A stretch of 64,000 nt of DNA from Frisingicoccus sp009929615 (lineage in GTDB: Bacteria; Bacillota; Clostridia; Lachnospirales; Lachnospiraceae), in assembly GCA_028692275.1 (NCBI GenBank), contig JAQUXR010000006.1:44830-108829 (forward strand). Direction: 5' to 3'. Each line of letters opens with the position of its first letter. The first letter of the stretch is position 1. This document shows, one piece after another, positions 36,390 to 44,545 of this stretch. A model generated the notes under the pieces. That model had not been told where the DNA came from. It searched no databases and worked only from the letters and a program-made list of their open reading frames with translations. Both the position numbers and the translations under genes were made by a program.

Positions 36390-36419
36390 TTGCGGTATGC
36401 CTTTTACAGAGAATATAAT
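36390..36419 (+). promoter_or_regulatory. Putative spo0A promoter
   Basis: A perfect TATAAT (36414-36419) lies 18 bases after a weak TTGCGG (36390-36395). AGAATAT next to it also fits the -10 of a SigH promoter. CACGTCGAA at 36363-36371 resembles an 0A box (TGTCGAA). These are weak matches. Confidence 0.45.
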
Positions 36420-36455
36420 ACTAATAGTTTGACAGATATCAAGGAGGAAAATACT

Positions 36456-37256
36456 GTGAGTAAAATCAATGTTGCAATTGTCGATGATAATGAGCGGATG
36501 CAGACGCTTTTGGAAAATATTTTGAATGAGGACAACCATATAGCTGTGGTTGGAAAGGGTGGAGATGGCATTCAGGCTCTGGAATTGATTCATAAAGAGG
36601 AACCAGATGTGGTGCTGCTGGATTTAATTATGCCAAAACTCGATGGATTAGAAGTGATGCAGAAGATTAATGATGAAACTAATTTGAAAAAGAAGCCAGC
36701 CTTCATTGTAATTTCAGCTATCGGACAGGAGAATATTACGGAGGATGCTTTTGCACTGGGAGCCAGTTATTATATTATGAAACCTTTTGATAATGATACG
36801 GTTCTTAATAAAATCAAACAGGTGCAGAGGGCAAAAGTTTCAAAACTGATTCACAACCGGCACAATATCGTATCCGATGGCGGAAATGAATATAAGGTTC
36901 AGAATCTGGAGTCTGATGTTACGAATATTATTCATGAGATAGGTGTTCCAGCTCATATCAAAGGCTACCAGTATTTAAGAGACGCCATTATTATGTCAGT
37001 GGAGAACCGGGAAGTCATTAATTCCATTACGAAAGTACTTTATCCAACCATTGCGAAGATGAATCAGACGACACCAAGTCGTGTGGAACGTGCGATACGT
37101 CATGCGATAGAGGTGGCATGGAGCCGGGGAAAGATGGACACCATCAATGAGTTATTTGGATATACAATCAATACAGGAAAGGGTAAACCTACCAATTCTG
37201 AATTCATCGCACTCATTTCGGACAAGATGCGTTTAGAGTACAAGGCAAAAGGCTGA
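36456..37256 (+). CDS. spo0A: Spo0A, sporulation master response regulator
   Basis: 266 residues. The receiver domain has the acidic pocket VDDNE, phospho-acceptor D56 (LLDLIMPKLDG) and MKPFD with its Lys. The C-terminal Spo0A DNA-binding domain carries TPSRVERAIRHAIEVAWSRG and LFGYT near the end, diagnostic of Spo0A. I chose GTG 36456 because AAGGAGG (36441-36447) is 8 bases upstream and it gives the usual length; the frame is open to 36303. Phosphorylated Spo0A drives sporulation entry. The two hybrid kinases nearby could feed such a pathway, but nothing in the sequence shows it. Confidence 0.95.
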   Translation: MSKINVAIVDDNERMQTLLENILNEDNHIAVVGKGGDGIQALELIHKEEPDVVLLDLIMPKLDGLEVMQKINDETNLKKKPAFIVISAIGQENITEDAFALGASYYIMKPFDNDTVLNKIKQVQRAKVSKLIHNRHNIVSDGGNEYKVQNLESDVTNIIHEIGVPAHIKGYQYLRDAIIMSVENREVINSITKVLYPTIAKMNQTTPSRVERAIRHAIEVAWSRGKMDTINELFGYTINTGKGKPTNSEFIALISDKMRLEYKAKG

Positions 37257-37333
37257 AATATATCTTTTAATATTCCCCCCGATATTGTATAATATAGACA
37301 ACAGTCATTGCTGGGGGGAGGAAGCGGATAAAT

Positions 37334-38773
37334 ATGAAAAAGATATTATTTATTGCATCGGAAGCAGTACCATTTATTAAGACCGGGGGTTTGGCCGATG
37401 TTGCAGGCACTTTGCCGAAGTCATTCAATAAGAATGAATTTGATGTCCGTGTTGTTATCCCGAAATACAGAGTTATACCGGAACGCTACCGAAATCAGAT
37501 GAAGTATATAAGCCACTTTTATATGGATTTTGCAGGGGCCAGCCGATATGTAGGCATATTGGAATTAGAATGGGGCGGTGTTACTTTTTATTTTATTGAT
37601 AACGAGTATTATTTTTTTGGAGACCGTCCATATGAGAATGGTATATGGGACTTAGAGAAGTTTGCATTTTTTAGTAAAGCAGCGCTGTCTATTCTTCCGG
37701 TTATTGATTTTCAGCCGGATGTTATTCATTGCCACGACTGGCAGACAGGGCTTGTACCCGTATACTTGAAGACAGAGTTTTGTCACGGTGAGTTCTTTTC
37801 AAGGATGAGAGCGGTCATGACGATTCATAATCTGAAGTTTCAGGGTACATGGAATCCAAAAGACATCCATAATATTACCGGATTACCGGCCTATTTGTTT
37901 GCACCGGATAAACTGGAGGCATATAAGGATGCGAATTACTTAAAGGGTGGTCTGGTCTATGCAGATTGGATTACAACGGTGAGTCCGACCTATGCAGAGG
38001 AGATTAAGAAACCTTTTTATGGAGAGGGACTTGATGGTCTGATGCGGGCACGTTCTGGACAACTCAGTGGAATTCTGAACGGTATTGATTATGATGAATA
38101 TAATCCGGAGACGGATGCGGCTTTGCCGAATGCCTATAATGCCATTAATTTCCGAAAGATAAAGATTAAGAATAAACTGGCACTTCAGGAAGAACTTGGT
38201 TTAGAGAAGAACGAGCACCGGTTTATGATTGGCCTTGTTTCGAGATTGACAGACCAGAAAGGTCTGGACCTGGTTTCTTATATGATGGACCAGATTTGCA
38301 CAGAGGATACTCAGTTGGTTGTTCTTGGAACCGGAGATGCCAAGTACGAGAATATGTTCCGGCACTTTGCATGGAAGTATCCGGACCGGGTATCAGCGAA
38401 TATTTTCTATTCGGACGAACGTTCCCACCGGATTTATGGAGCCTGTGATGCTTTTCTTATGCCATCACTGTTCGAGCCTTGCGGCTTAAGCCAGCTCATG
38501 AGTTTACGTTATGGAACGGTACCGATTGTTCGTGAAACCGGTGGTTTAAAGGATACGATTCAGCCATATAATGAATACGAATCAACAGGTACGGGGTTCA
38601 GCTTTGCGAATTATAATGCCCACGAGATGATGGATATTATCAATTATGCGAAACGGACCTACTACGATAAAAAGCGGGAATGGAATAAGATTATTGACAG
38701 GGGAATGGCCGCAGATTTTTCCTGGAATGTTTCCGCACGCAGGTATGAAGACCTGTACCGGATGCTGGTATGA
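37334..38773 (+). CDS. glgA: Glycogen (starch) synthase, GT5
   Basis: 479 residues, ADP-glucose-dependent. The N-terminal KTGGLADV motif (residues about 15-22) binds ADP-glucose, HDWQTGLVP and TIHNLKFQG follow, and the C-terminal GT-B domain has the usual SRLTDQKGLDL and PSLFEPCGLSQL with the catalytic Glu. Length is standard. GGAGG precedes ATG 37334. The EamA transporter gene overlaps its stop by 4 bases. No other glg gene is adjacent. Glycogen storage often accompanies sporulation in clostridia, which may explain the place next to spo0A. Confidence 0.95.
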   Translation: MKKILFIASEAVPFIKTGGLADVAGTLPKSFNKNEFDVRVVIPKYRVIPERYRNQMKYISHFYMDFAGASRYVGILELEWGGVTFYFIDNEYYFFGDRPYENGIWDLEKFAFFSKAALSILPVIDFQPDVIHCHDWQTGLVPVYLKTEFCHGEFFSRMRAVMTIHNLKFQGTWNPKDIHNITGLPAYLFAPDKLEAYKDANYLKGGLVYADWITTVSPTYAEEIKKPFYGEGLDGLMRARSGQLSGILNGIDYDEYNPETDAALPNAYNAINFRKIKIKNKLALQEELGLEKNEHRFMIGLVSRLTDQKGLDLVSYMMDQICTEDTQLVVLGTGDAKYENMFRHFAWKYPDRVSANIFYSDERSHRIYGACDAFLMPSLFEPCGLSQLMSLRYGTVPIVRETGGLKDTIQPYNEYESTGTGFSFANYNAHEMMDIINYAKRTYYDKKREWNKIIDRGMAADFSWNVSARRYEDLYRMLV

Positions 38774-39726
38774 GTCAGTATTTAAAGAAAACCTGGATGG
38801 TCTGTCTTTTGGCTTCGGTCAGCTGCTTTCTATGGGGAAGTGCGTTTCCGGGGATAAAGATAGGCTATGAATGGTTTGGAATTCCTTCAGAAGGAACGGC
38901 AGCCCAGATTTTATTTGCTGGATGCCGTTTTTTCCTTGCCGGAATACTGGTTATTTTTTTCTTCAGTCTGACGTCTGGAAAGTTTTTGCGGCCAAAGGGC
39001 GTTGAATGGAAACATGCAACGATTATCAGTCTCTTTCAGACGATTTTGCAGTACATATTATTTTATATCGGTCTGGCCCATACGGCGGGAACAAAGGCTT
39101 CAATTATCGTTGGTTCTAATGTTTTTATTGCTATTTTAACAGCGAGCCTTATTTTCCATCAGGAAAAACTGACGCGGGAAAAGTTGATGGGATGTATCAT
39201 AGGTTTTGCAGGTGTTGTACTCATTAATCTGACAGGAGGCGGTATGTCGCTGTCGATGAGTTTTCAAGGCGAAGGGCTGGTGCTTTTATCCACGGTGGCC
39301 TATGCTTTCTCATCCGTCATTATGAAAGATTATTCAAGGAAAGATAATCCGGTTATGCTCAGTGGTTATCAGTTTCTTATAGGTGGTATTTTTATGATGG
39401 TGGTGGGCTTTCTGATGGGTGGACGGATTTCTGTGCCTTCTTTAAAAGCTTTTGGAATGCTTCTTTATCTGGCATTTGCTTCGGCCATGGCTTATACCAT
39501 CTGGAGTCAGCTTCTTAAATATAATCCTGTATCTAAGGTGGCCGTATTTTGCTTTATGACACCAGTTTTTGGGGTTATTTTATCAGCACTTCTGTTAGAT
39601 GAAGAAGAGGCTTTGTCACCGGTGCGGGGCATAGCTGCTCTAATCTTTATAACTGTTGGGATTTTCGTCAGTTATCGGGAAAGTTCTACAGGAATAAATG
39701 TTGACAATCCCGGGGAAGTAAGGTAA
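38770..39726 (+). CDS. EamA/DMT-family transporter
   Basis: 318 residues with ten membrane segments in two EamA repeats (about residues 8-150 and 165-305). LWGSAFPGIKIGYEW near residue 15 is typical. It shares an ATGA overlap with glgA, so the two are coupled. The substrate is unknown; DMT members export amino acids or metabolites. The strong promoter for the next operon lies inside its last 25 bases. Confidence 0.88.
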   Translation: MSQYLKKTWMVCLLASVSCFLWGSAFPGIKIGYEWFGIPSEGTAAQILFAGCRFFLAGILVIFFFSLTSGKFLRPKGVEWKHATIISLFQTILQYILFYIGLAHTAGTKASIIVGSNVFIAILTASLIFHQEKLTREKLMGCIIGFAGVVLINLTGGGMSLSMSFQGEGLVLLSTVAYAFSSVIMKDYSRKDNPVMLSGYQFLIGGIFMMVVGFLMGGRISVPSLKAFGMLLYLAFASAMAYTIWSQLLKYNPVSKVAVFCFMTPVFGVILSALLLDEEEALSPVRGIAALIFITVGIFVSYRESSTGINVDNPGEVR

Positions 39727-39729
39727 AAT
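39701..39729 (+). promoter_or_regulatory. Strong sigma-A promoter of the methyltransferase-MATE-Opp operon
   Basis: TTGACA (39701-39706), a 17-base spacer, TAAAAT (39724-39729). It overlaps the end of the EamA gene. Transcription should begin near 39736, giving a leader of about 128 bases before the first start codon. Confidence 0.8.
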
Positions 39730-39736
39730 TTTAGAA

Positions 39737-39790
39737 GTTAGTCACGAAGGCTGACACATAATTTATTAAAATAAAACCACGAAGGTTATA
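39737..39790 (+). ncRNA. Tandem-hairpin leader RNA with shared ACGAA loops
   Basis: Hairpin 1: GTTAGTC (39737-39743), loop ACGAA, GGCTGAC (39749-39755), all seven pairs with two wobbles. Hairpin 2: AACC (39775-39778), loop ACGAA, GGTT (39784-39787), plus two further pairs after one mismatch. The eight-base core CACGAAGG is identical in both. Hairpin 2 uses the 5' arm of the terminator that follows, so the two structures exclude each other. This is the build of an antitermination element; I cannot match it to a named riboswitch or ANTAR target. Confidence 0.6.
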
Positions 39791-39818
39791 CATATTTTGT
39801 AGACTTTGGTGGTTTTTT
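39773..39818 (+). terminator. Leader terminator (attenuator) of the methyltransferase-MATE-Opp operon
   Basis: AAAACCAC (39773-39780) pairs with GTGGTTTT (39809-39816), extended inside by AAGGT with ACTTT, and followed by a run of six T. It lies between promoter and first gene, so readthrough must be controlled. Its 5' arm overlaps the second leader hairpin. Confidence 0.8.
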
Positions 39819-39863
39819 GCGTTAAAAATGAGCCAGTGAAGTCACTAATCTCGGAGGATAAAA

Positions 39864-40625
39864 ATGAAATCTCATAAAGAAGTCAGTGAGTTCTGGTCAA
39901 CACGGTCAGAGAATTACAGTAATTATGTAACAGAAGAGCTCGATACGAAACGGCCGGAAAACTGGTTAAAATGTATTCAGGAACAGGTCGGAGAGGAAGG
40001 CCCTCTAAAGGTTCTGGATGCCGGCTGTGGTCCTGGTTTTTTTTCAATCATATTAAATAAGGCAGGCCATGATGTCATTGGTGTGGATGGTTCAGAAGGA
40101 ATGTTAAAGTATGCATCGGAAAATGCCCGTGTACAAGGGGCAAATCCGGAATTCATGCAGATGGATTGTCAGCAGCTGAACTTTAAAGATGATACCTTTG
40201 ATTTGGTACTCAGCCGAAATGTAACCCATATTTTTCAGGATCATCGTAAGGCCTATGCCGAGTGGCAGAGAGTTCTGAAACCGGGTGGCGTGCTTTTGAT
40301 TTTTGATGCAAACTGGCATCTTCCTTATGTGGAAGGTCCTATCCGCAGAGAGGCTATTTATCGTGAAGCAGAGTGTTTTCGGCTCTATGGAACAAATTTC
40401 AGCGGTGGCGACTGTCCTTATGAATATATAGGAAGTGATTTGAATCCAGAAAATTATCGGGTTTTAGGAGATATGTGTCGACCGGAATTTGATGTAGGTG
40501 TATTGACGGGACTGAATTATAGGAATATCTCATTTAAACGGGATGTTACTGAACTTCTATGGAGTGAGAAAGAAAAACTGATGTATAAAGCGACGCCATT
40601 GTTTATGATTCGGGCGGTAAAATAA
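39864..40625 (+). CDS. Class I SAM-dependent methyltransferase (first of a paralogous pair)
   Basis: 253 residues, Rossmann-fold methyltransferase. Motif I is VLDAGCGPGFFSI (about residues 51-63); motif II acidic end GVDGS; then DDTFDLVLSRNV and WQRVLKPGGVLLIFDANWH. The C-terminal third (DVGVLTGLNYRN...YKATPLFMIRAVK) is a substrate cap shared with the second methyltransferase at 41977, and the two share the order VLxPGGxxxxFDANW and end in a similar PxFM motif. GGAGG precedes ATG 39864. It is the first gene of an eight-gene operon with an exporter and an importer. The methyl acceptor is unknown. Confidence 0.9.
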   Translation: MKSHKEVSEFWSTRSENYSNYVTEELDTKRPENWLKCIQEQVGEEGPLKVLDAGCGPGFFSIILNKAGHDVIGVDGSEGMLKYASENARVQGANPEFMQMDCQQLNFKDDTFDLVLSRNVTHIFQDHRKAYAEWQRVLKPGGVLLIFDANWHLPYVEGPIRREAIYREAECFRLYGTNFSGGDCPYEYIGSDLNPENYRVLGDMCRPEFDVGVLTGLNYRNISFKRDVTELLWSEKEKLMYKATPLFMIRAVK

Positions 40626-41974
40626 TGTCTACAAATAAAACAATAAAGATGACGGAGGGAAGCATTGGAAAGACGATGCTTCGGTTTATACTGCCACTTA
40701 TAGGCACTAGTATTTTTCAGCAGCTCTATAATACAACAGATTTTCTTTTTGTAGGCAATCTGTTGGGGAAAACGTCAGCGGCAGCAGTTGGTGCAAGCAG
40801 TACACTGGTAACCTGCTGTATAGGCCTGTTCAGCGGCATTGCGGTAGGAACCAGTGTGGTTATTGCCCAATCCATCGGAGCAGGCGAGCCGGATAAAGCC
40901 GATAAAGCCCTGCATTCATCGATGGTTTTTGGTATTATTGGTGGTCTGGTACTTATGATTTTTGGGATTCTTTTTACACCATCAATTTTAGGACTGCTGC
41001 ATACACCGGAGACGGTTATGGAGCAGGCTGTATTGTACATACGTATTTATTTTTTAAGTCTTCCGGCAAGTATTCTTTACAATATGGGTGGGGGAGCTCT
41101 TAGAGCCTGTGGAGATTCACAGACCCCGTTTCGTATCCTGGTTGTATGCGGATTTATCAATGTCATTGGAGATTTTTTGTTCATTCAGATTATTCCGCTG
41201 GGGGTTGCAGGTGTAGCTATAGCAACAATTATTTCCCAATGGTTGTCACTGGGAATGATTTTGATATGTCTCAGACAGGATGGAAGGCCCATAAGACTTT
41301 CAAGAAAGAAACTGACTATGGATCGGGAAATTGTAAAGAGAGTGCTGCGAATTGGACTGCCATCAGGTATACAGACAATAGTCATTACCTTTTCAAATGT
41401 AATGGTTCAATATTATATCAATGGTTTTGGAGAAACAGCTGTAGCTGCCTTTGCTACTTATTACAAGGTGGAAAATTTTATTTATCTTCCAATTATGGCC
41501 TTTGGACAGGCGGCAACGACTTTTTCAGGGCAGAATACCGGGGCGGGTCAGTTCCTTAGAATTAAAAAGGGAACAGGCATGGCAGCAGGTATGGGAGCTG
41601 GGGTCACCTTATGTATAGCCGGTGCCATTCTGCTTTTCCCGGAATTGGTTTTTGGCTGGTTTATGAAAGATTCGGATGTTGTAGCCAGTACAATGACGAT
41701 TGCCATGGTGTCTTTTCCCTTCTATTGGATTTATCCAATTATGGAAGTGACGGGCGGGGCACTTCGTGGAATGGGATATTCGATAAGTTCAATGGTTATT
41801 ATATTGGCTAGTTTGTGCGGAATAAGAATTGGACTGCTGGCTGTTTTTAATCGGAGCTTTCACAGTTTATCCGCTATTGCGGCTGTATATCCAATAACAT
41901 GGGCAGTGGCAGCAGTCAGCTTTGTCATATTATTTTTAATCATTATGAGAAGAAAAAATGAAAGGAACAGATAA
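40625..41974 (+). CDS. MATE family efflux transporter
   Basis: 449 residues, twelve membrane segments in two halves. The start MTEGSIGKTMLRFILPLIGTSIFQQLYNTTDFLFVGNLLG is a MATE N-lobe, and the second lobe begins near residue 235 (LRIGLPSGIQTIVITFSN). MATE proteins exchange Na+ or H+ for organic cations. ATG 40625 shares a base with the previous stop, and the second methyltransferase starts 2 bases after its stop. Lying between two methyltransferase genes, it is likely dedicated to exporting their product. Confidence 0.92.
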   Translation: MSTNKTIKMTEGSIGKTMLRFILPLIGTSIFQQLYNTTDFLFVGNLLGKTSAAAVGASSTLVTCCIGLFSGIAVGTSVVIAQSIGAGEPDKADKALHSSMVFGIIGGLVLMIFGILFTPSILGLLHTPETVMEQAVLYIRIYFLSLPASILYNMGGGALRACGDSQTPFRILVVCGFINVIGDFLFIQIIPLGVAGVAIATIISQWLSLGMILICLRQDGRPIRLSRKKLTMDREIVKRVLRIGLPSGIQTIVITFSNVMVQYYINGFGETAVAAFATYYKVENFIYLPIMAFGQAATTFSGQNTGAGQFLRIKKGTGMAAGMGAGVTLCIAGAILLFPELVFGWFMKDSDVVASTMTIAMVSFPFYWIYPIMEVTGGALRGMGYSISSMVIILASLCGIRIGLLAVFNRSFHSLSAIAAVYPITWAVAAVSFVILFLIIMRRKNERNR

Positions 41975-41976
41975 AT

Positions 41977-42747
41977 ATGCAAAAAGATATGCAATTAATA
42001 GATGGCATTCAGGACTATTGGACAGTGCGTTCGGAGAGTTATTCAAAACAGAATCTGGATGAAATGAATAATTGGAAGAGAGAGGCATGGCGTAAGCATA
42101 TACTTGAGGCGGCACCTGCAAAAACGACACTGGATATTCTGGATGTAGGAACAGGGCCGGGGTTTTTTGCTATTAATCTGGCATTGGCCGGTCATCGAGT
42201 GACGGCCGTCGATGTTACAGAAGAGATGTTGAACTTCGCAAGAAAGAATGCCGAAGCCTACGGGGCGGATGTGACATTCTCCAGACAGAATGGAGATACG
42301 TTATCCTTTCCGGATGCATCCTTTGATTTAATTGTTAACCGAAATGTTATCTGGAATCTGGAAAGACCGGAGGAGGCCTTAAAAGAGTGGAAACGGGTGC
42401 TTCGTCCGGGTGGCCGGATTGTATATTTTGATGCGAACTGGTATTTGTACCTTTTTGATGAAAAAGTTGCGAAGGAAAAAGCAGATATTCATAAAGAGGC
42501 ATCGAACCACGCTGACCAGATGCCGGAGGAAAAAACACGCATGCTGGAGGATATTGCCAGAGCACTGCCTTTATCCAAAGTGCATCGTCCGGAGTGGGAT
42601 GCTGAAACGGTCAGAAAACTGGGAATGAAATTAATACGAATTCAGGATGATATAGGTCCGGACCTGTTGGATGAACAGCAACGTCTGGAATATAGAGCGA
42701 ATCCAATGTTTATGGTTTGTGCAGAGAAGGGAGCTGGAGAAGATTAA
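41977..42747 (+). CDS. Class I SAM-dependent methyltransferase (second of a paralogous pair)
   Basis: 256 residues. Motif I ILDVGTGPGFFAINLA (about residues 52-67), AVDVT, then DASFDLIVNRNV and WKRVLRPGGRIVYFDANWY. The C-terminal cap ends in YRANPMFMVCAEK, paralogous to the methyltransferase at 39864. Two related but diverged enzymes in one operon suggest two methylations or transfers on one scaffold. Its stop TAA (42745-42747) overlaps the proposed ATT start of the next gene, a coupled arrangement. Confidence 0.9.
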   Translation: MQKDMQLIDGIQDYWTVRSESYSKQNLDEMNNWKREAWRKHILEAAPAKTTLDILDVGTGPGFFAINLALAGHRVTAVDVTEEMLNFARKNAEAYGADVTFSRQNGDTLSFPDASFDLIVNRNVIWNLERPEEALKEWKRVLRPGGRIVYFDANWYLYLFDEKVAKEKADIHKEASNHADQMPEEKTRMLEDIARALPLSKVHRPEWDAETVRKLGMKLIRIQDDIGPDLLDEQQRLEYRANPMFMVCAEKGAGED

Positions 42748-43699
42748 AAAGTATATCTTTAAACGGTTAATACTTTTAATTCCCGTCCTGCTGGGCGTTA
42801 CATTTATAACCTTTGGACTCATGTATCTTTCTCCAAGCGACCCGGCAGAGATGATGCTGACGGCCCAGGGAATTCCTGTGAATTCGGAAGTACTGGCAGA
42901 AATGCAGAGCCGTATGGGACTGGACAAGCCCTTTATCCTACAGTATGGTACCTGGCTTGGCAAGTTCCTTCATGGAGATTTGGGCAATTCCCTTGTTAAT
43001 AATGAGCCGGTGGCAGATATGCTTATGAGAGCACTGCCAACGACGCTGCGATTGACGCTCTATTCCTGTTTTTTAACAATGGTATTGGCGATTCCACTGG
43101 GGATTTTATCAGCAGTTTACAGGAACCGGGTTACAGATTATATTATCCGTGTGTGCACCTTTGTTGGTGTATCCGTACCGGGTTTCTTTTTGGCACTTTT
43201 GCTTATGTATTTCTTTTCAATCCGATTAAAATGGCTGCCGGTGCTGGGCGGAGATTCTTTTGCAGGAATGTTCCTTCCCACAGTGACTTTATCGGCGGCA
43301 ATGACGTGTAAGTATATTCGGCAGATACGTGCGGCTGTGTTAGAGGAGCTTGATAAAGGCTATGTCAAGGGGGCCAGGGCTAGAGGCGTGAGAGAGCCGG
43401 TTATCCTTTTTTTAAATGTATTAAAGAATTCAATGCTGACCATAGTAACTTTGATTGCTATGTCCGTTGGTTCTTTGCTGGGCGGTACGGCAGTTGTTGA
43501 ACGTATTTATTCCTTACAGGGACTTGGAAATGTGGTTATGACGGCCATTTCCGGCCGGGATTATCCAGTGGTTCAGGGCTTTGTTGTTTGGATGGCACTT
43601 ATTTTTGTTTTTGTTAATCTGGCGGCTGATATTTTATATCGGGTTATTGATCCAAGAATACGCCTTCAGGAAGCAGAGAGGAAGGGTCATAGAAAATGA
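42743..43699 (+). CDS. Opp/Nik-type ABC permease (NikB/DppB-like), probable AUU start
   Basis: 318 residues, six membrane segments. VLLGVTFITFGLMYLSPSDPAEMML near the N terminus and the cytoplasmic EAA loop (KGYVKGARARGVREP) mark the DppB/NikB class. The family usually starts M-K-K-Y-I-F-K-R; here the codon before KKYIFKR is ATT 42743, with AAGGGAG (42727-42733) 9 bases upstream. GTG 42719 is the nearest normal start but has no ribosome site. The stop overlaps the next gene (ATGA). Confidence 0.85.
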   Translation: MKKYIFKRLILLIPVLLGVTFITFGLMYLSPSDPAEMMLTAQGIPVNSEVLAEMQSRMGLDKPFILQYGTWLGKFLHGDLGNSLVNNEPVADMLMRALPTTLRLTLYSCFLTMVLAIPLGILSAVYRNRVTDYIIRVCTFVGVSVPGFFLALLLMYFFSIRLKWLPVLGGDSFAGMFLPTVTLSAAMTCKYIRQIRAAVLEELDKGYVKGARARGVREPVILFLNVLKNSMLTIVTLIAMSVGSLLGGTAVVERIYSLQGLGNVVMTAISGRDYPVVQGFVVWMALIFVFVNLAADILYRVIDPRIRLQEAERKGHRK

Positions 43700-44517
43700 A
43701 GCTGAATAGTAGAGAAAAAGCTAAAAAACGGATGATTATCTGGGCTGTGCTGGTGGGACTGCTTTGTTTGTGGGCTGTTCTTGCACCCCATTTTACACCG
43801 AATGATCCTTATCTGGTAGATTTACTGAATGCGAAGCAGCCTCCGAGCAGCCAGTTTCCTATGGGAACAGATGCTCTGGGCAGATGCCAGCTGTCAAGAA
43901 TTATGGCAGGAGCACCTTCGACTTTATTTTATTCCATTCTTGTTGTAGTCATCACCTTTATCACAGGAAGTTTTATTGGAGTTCTGTGTGGCTATTTTGG
44001 TGGCTGGATAGATACTGTTATCATGCGGATTGTGGATATTTTGCTGGCATTTCCGGGAATGGTCCTTTGTATAGCTGTGGCCGGAATTCTGGGTGCGGGT
44101 ATGCGAAATGCTCTGATTGCCCTATGTTTTACCGGATGGACACAGTATGCCAGGCTGGCACGAAGCCGGACACTGGCACTGCGTGAAGATGTTTTTATGC
44201 AGGCAGCAAAATTGAGTGGCAGCAGCCATGGGAAAATCATTTTCCGCCATGTTCTGCCGAATGCCATGAGAGTGTTGATAGTTACAGCCGCTCTCAGTGT
44301 GGGTGGGACAATTATGGAAATGGCTGCTTTATCATTCCTGGGATTGGGAGCCCAGACACCAAAAGCGGAGTGGGGCGTTTTATTAAATGAAGGGCGGGGA
44401 TTGCTGCAGCAATGTCCGAATCTGGTTATTTTTCCGGGGTTATTTATATTTATTACAGTGATGTTATTTAATCTTTTTGGGGATAGTATTCGAGATGTAT
44501 TAGATCCCCAGTCATAA
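43696..44517 (+). CDS. Opp/Nik-type ABC permease (NikC/DppC-like)
   Basis: 273 residues with six membrane segments. An N-terminal OppC-like segment (VLAPHFTPNDPYLVDLLNAKQPPSSQ) is followed by MGTDALGRCQLSRIMAGA, the family signature, and the EAA loop (QAAKLSGSSHGKIIFRHVLPN) near residue 180. It pairs with the upstream permease to form the channel. GCQ rather than GRD in the signature is a mild variation. It overlaps its neighbours closely and belongs to the same operon. Confidence 0.93.
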   Translation: MKLNSREKAKKRMIIWAVLVGLLCLWAVLAPHFTPNDPYLVDLLNAKQPPSSQFPMGTDALGRCQLSRIMAGAPSTLFYSILVVVITFITGSFIGVLCGYFGGWIDTVIMRIVDILLAFPGMVLCIAVAGILGAGMRNALIALCFTGWTQYARLARSRTLALREDVFMQAAKLSGSSHGKIIFRHVLPNAMRVLIVTAALSVGGTIMEMAALSFLGLGAQTPKAEWGVLLNEGRGLLQQCPNLVIFPGLFIFITVMLFNLFGDSIRDVLDPQS

Positions 44518-44545
44518 AATTTATGGAATATTTAGGAGGAGAGAA

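Noticed and set aside
39737..39790. Known dual-hairpin RNAs: guanidine-II (mini-ykkC) or ANTAR target
   Set aside because: Guanidine-II needs ACGR tetraloops closed by a G-C pair, and ANTAR needs A1 and G4 in hexaloops. Here the loop is ACGAA closed by C-G, with G at position 3.
39737..39863. NiCo (czcD) riboswitch ahead of the Nik-like operon
   Set aside because: No four-way junction or its conserved G-rich segments could be found in the 128-base leader.
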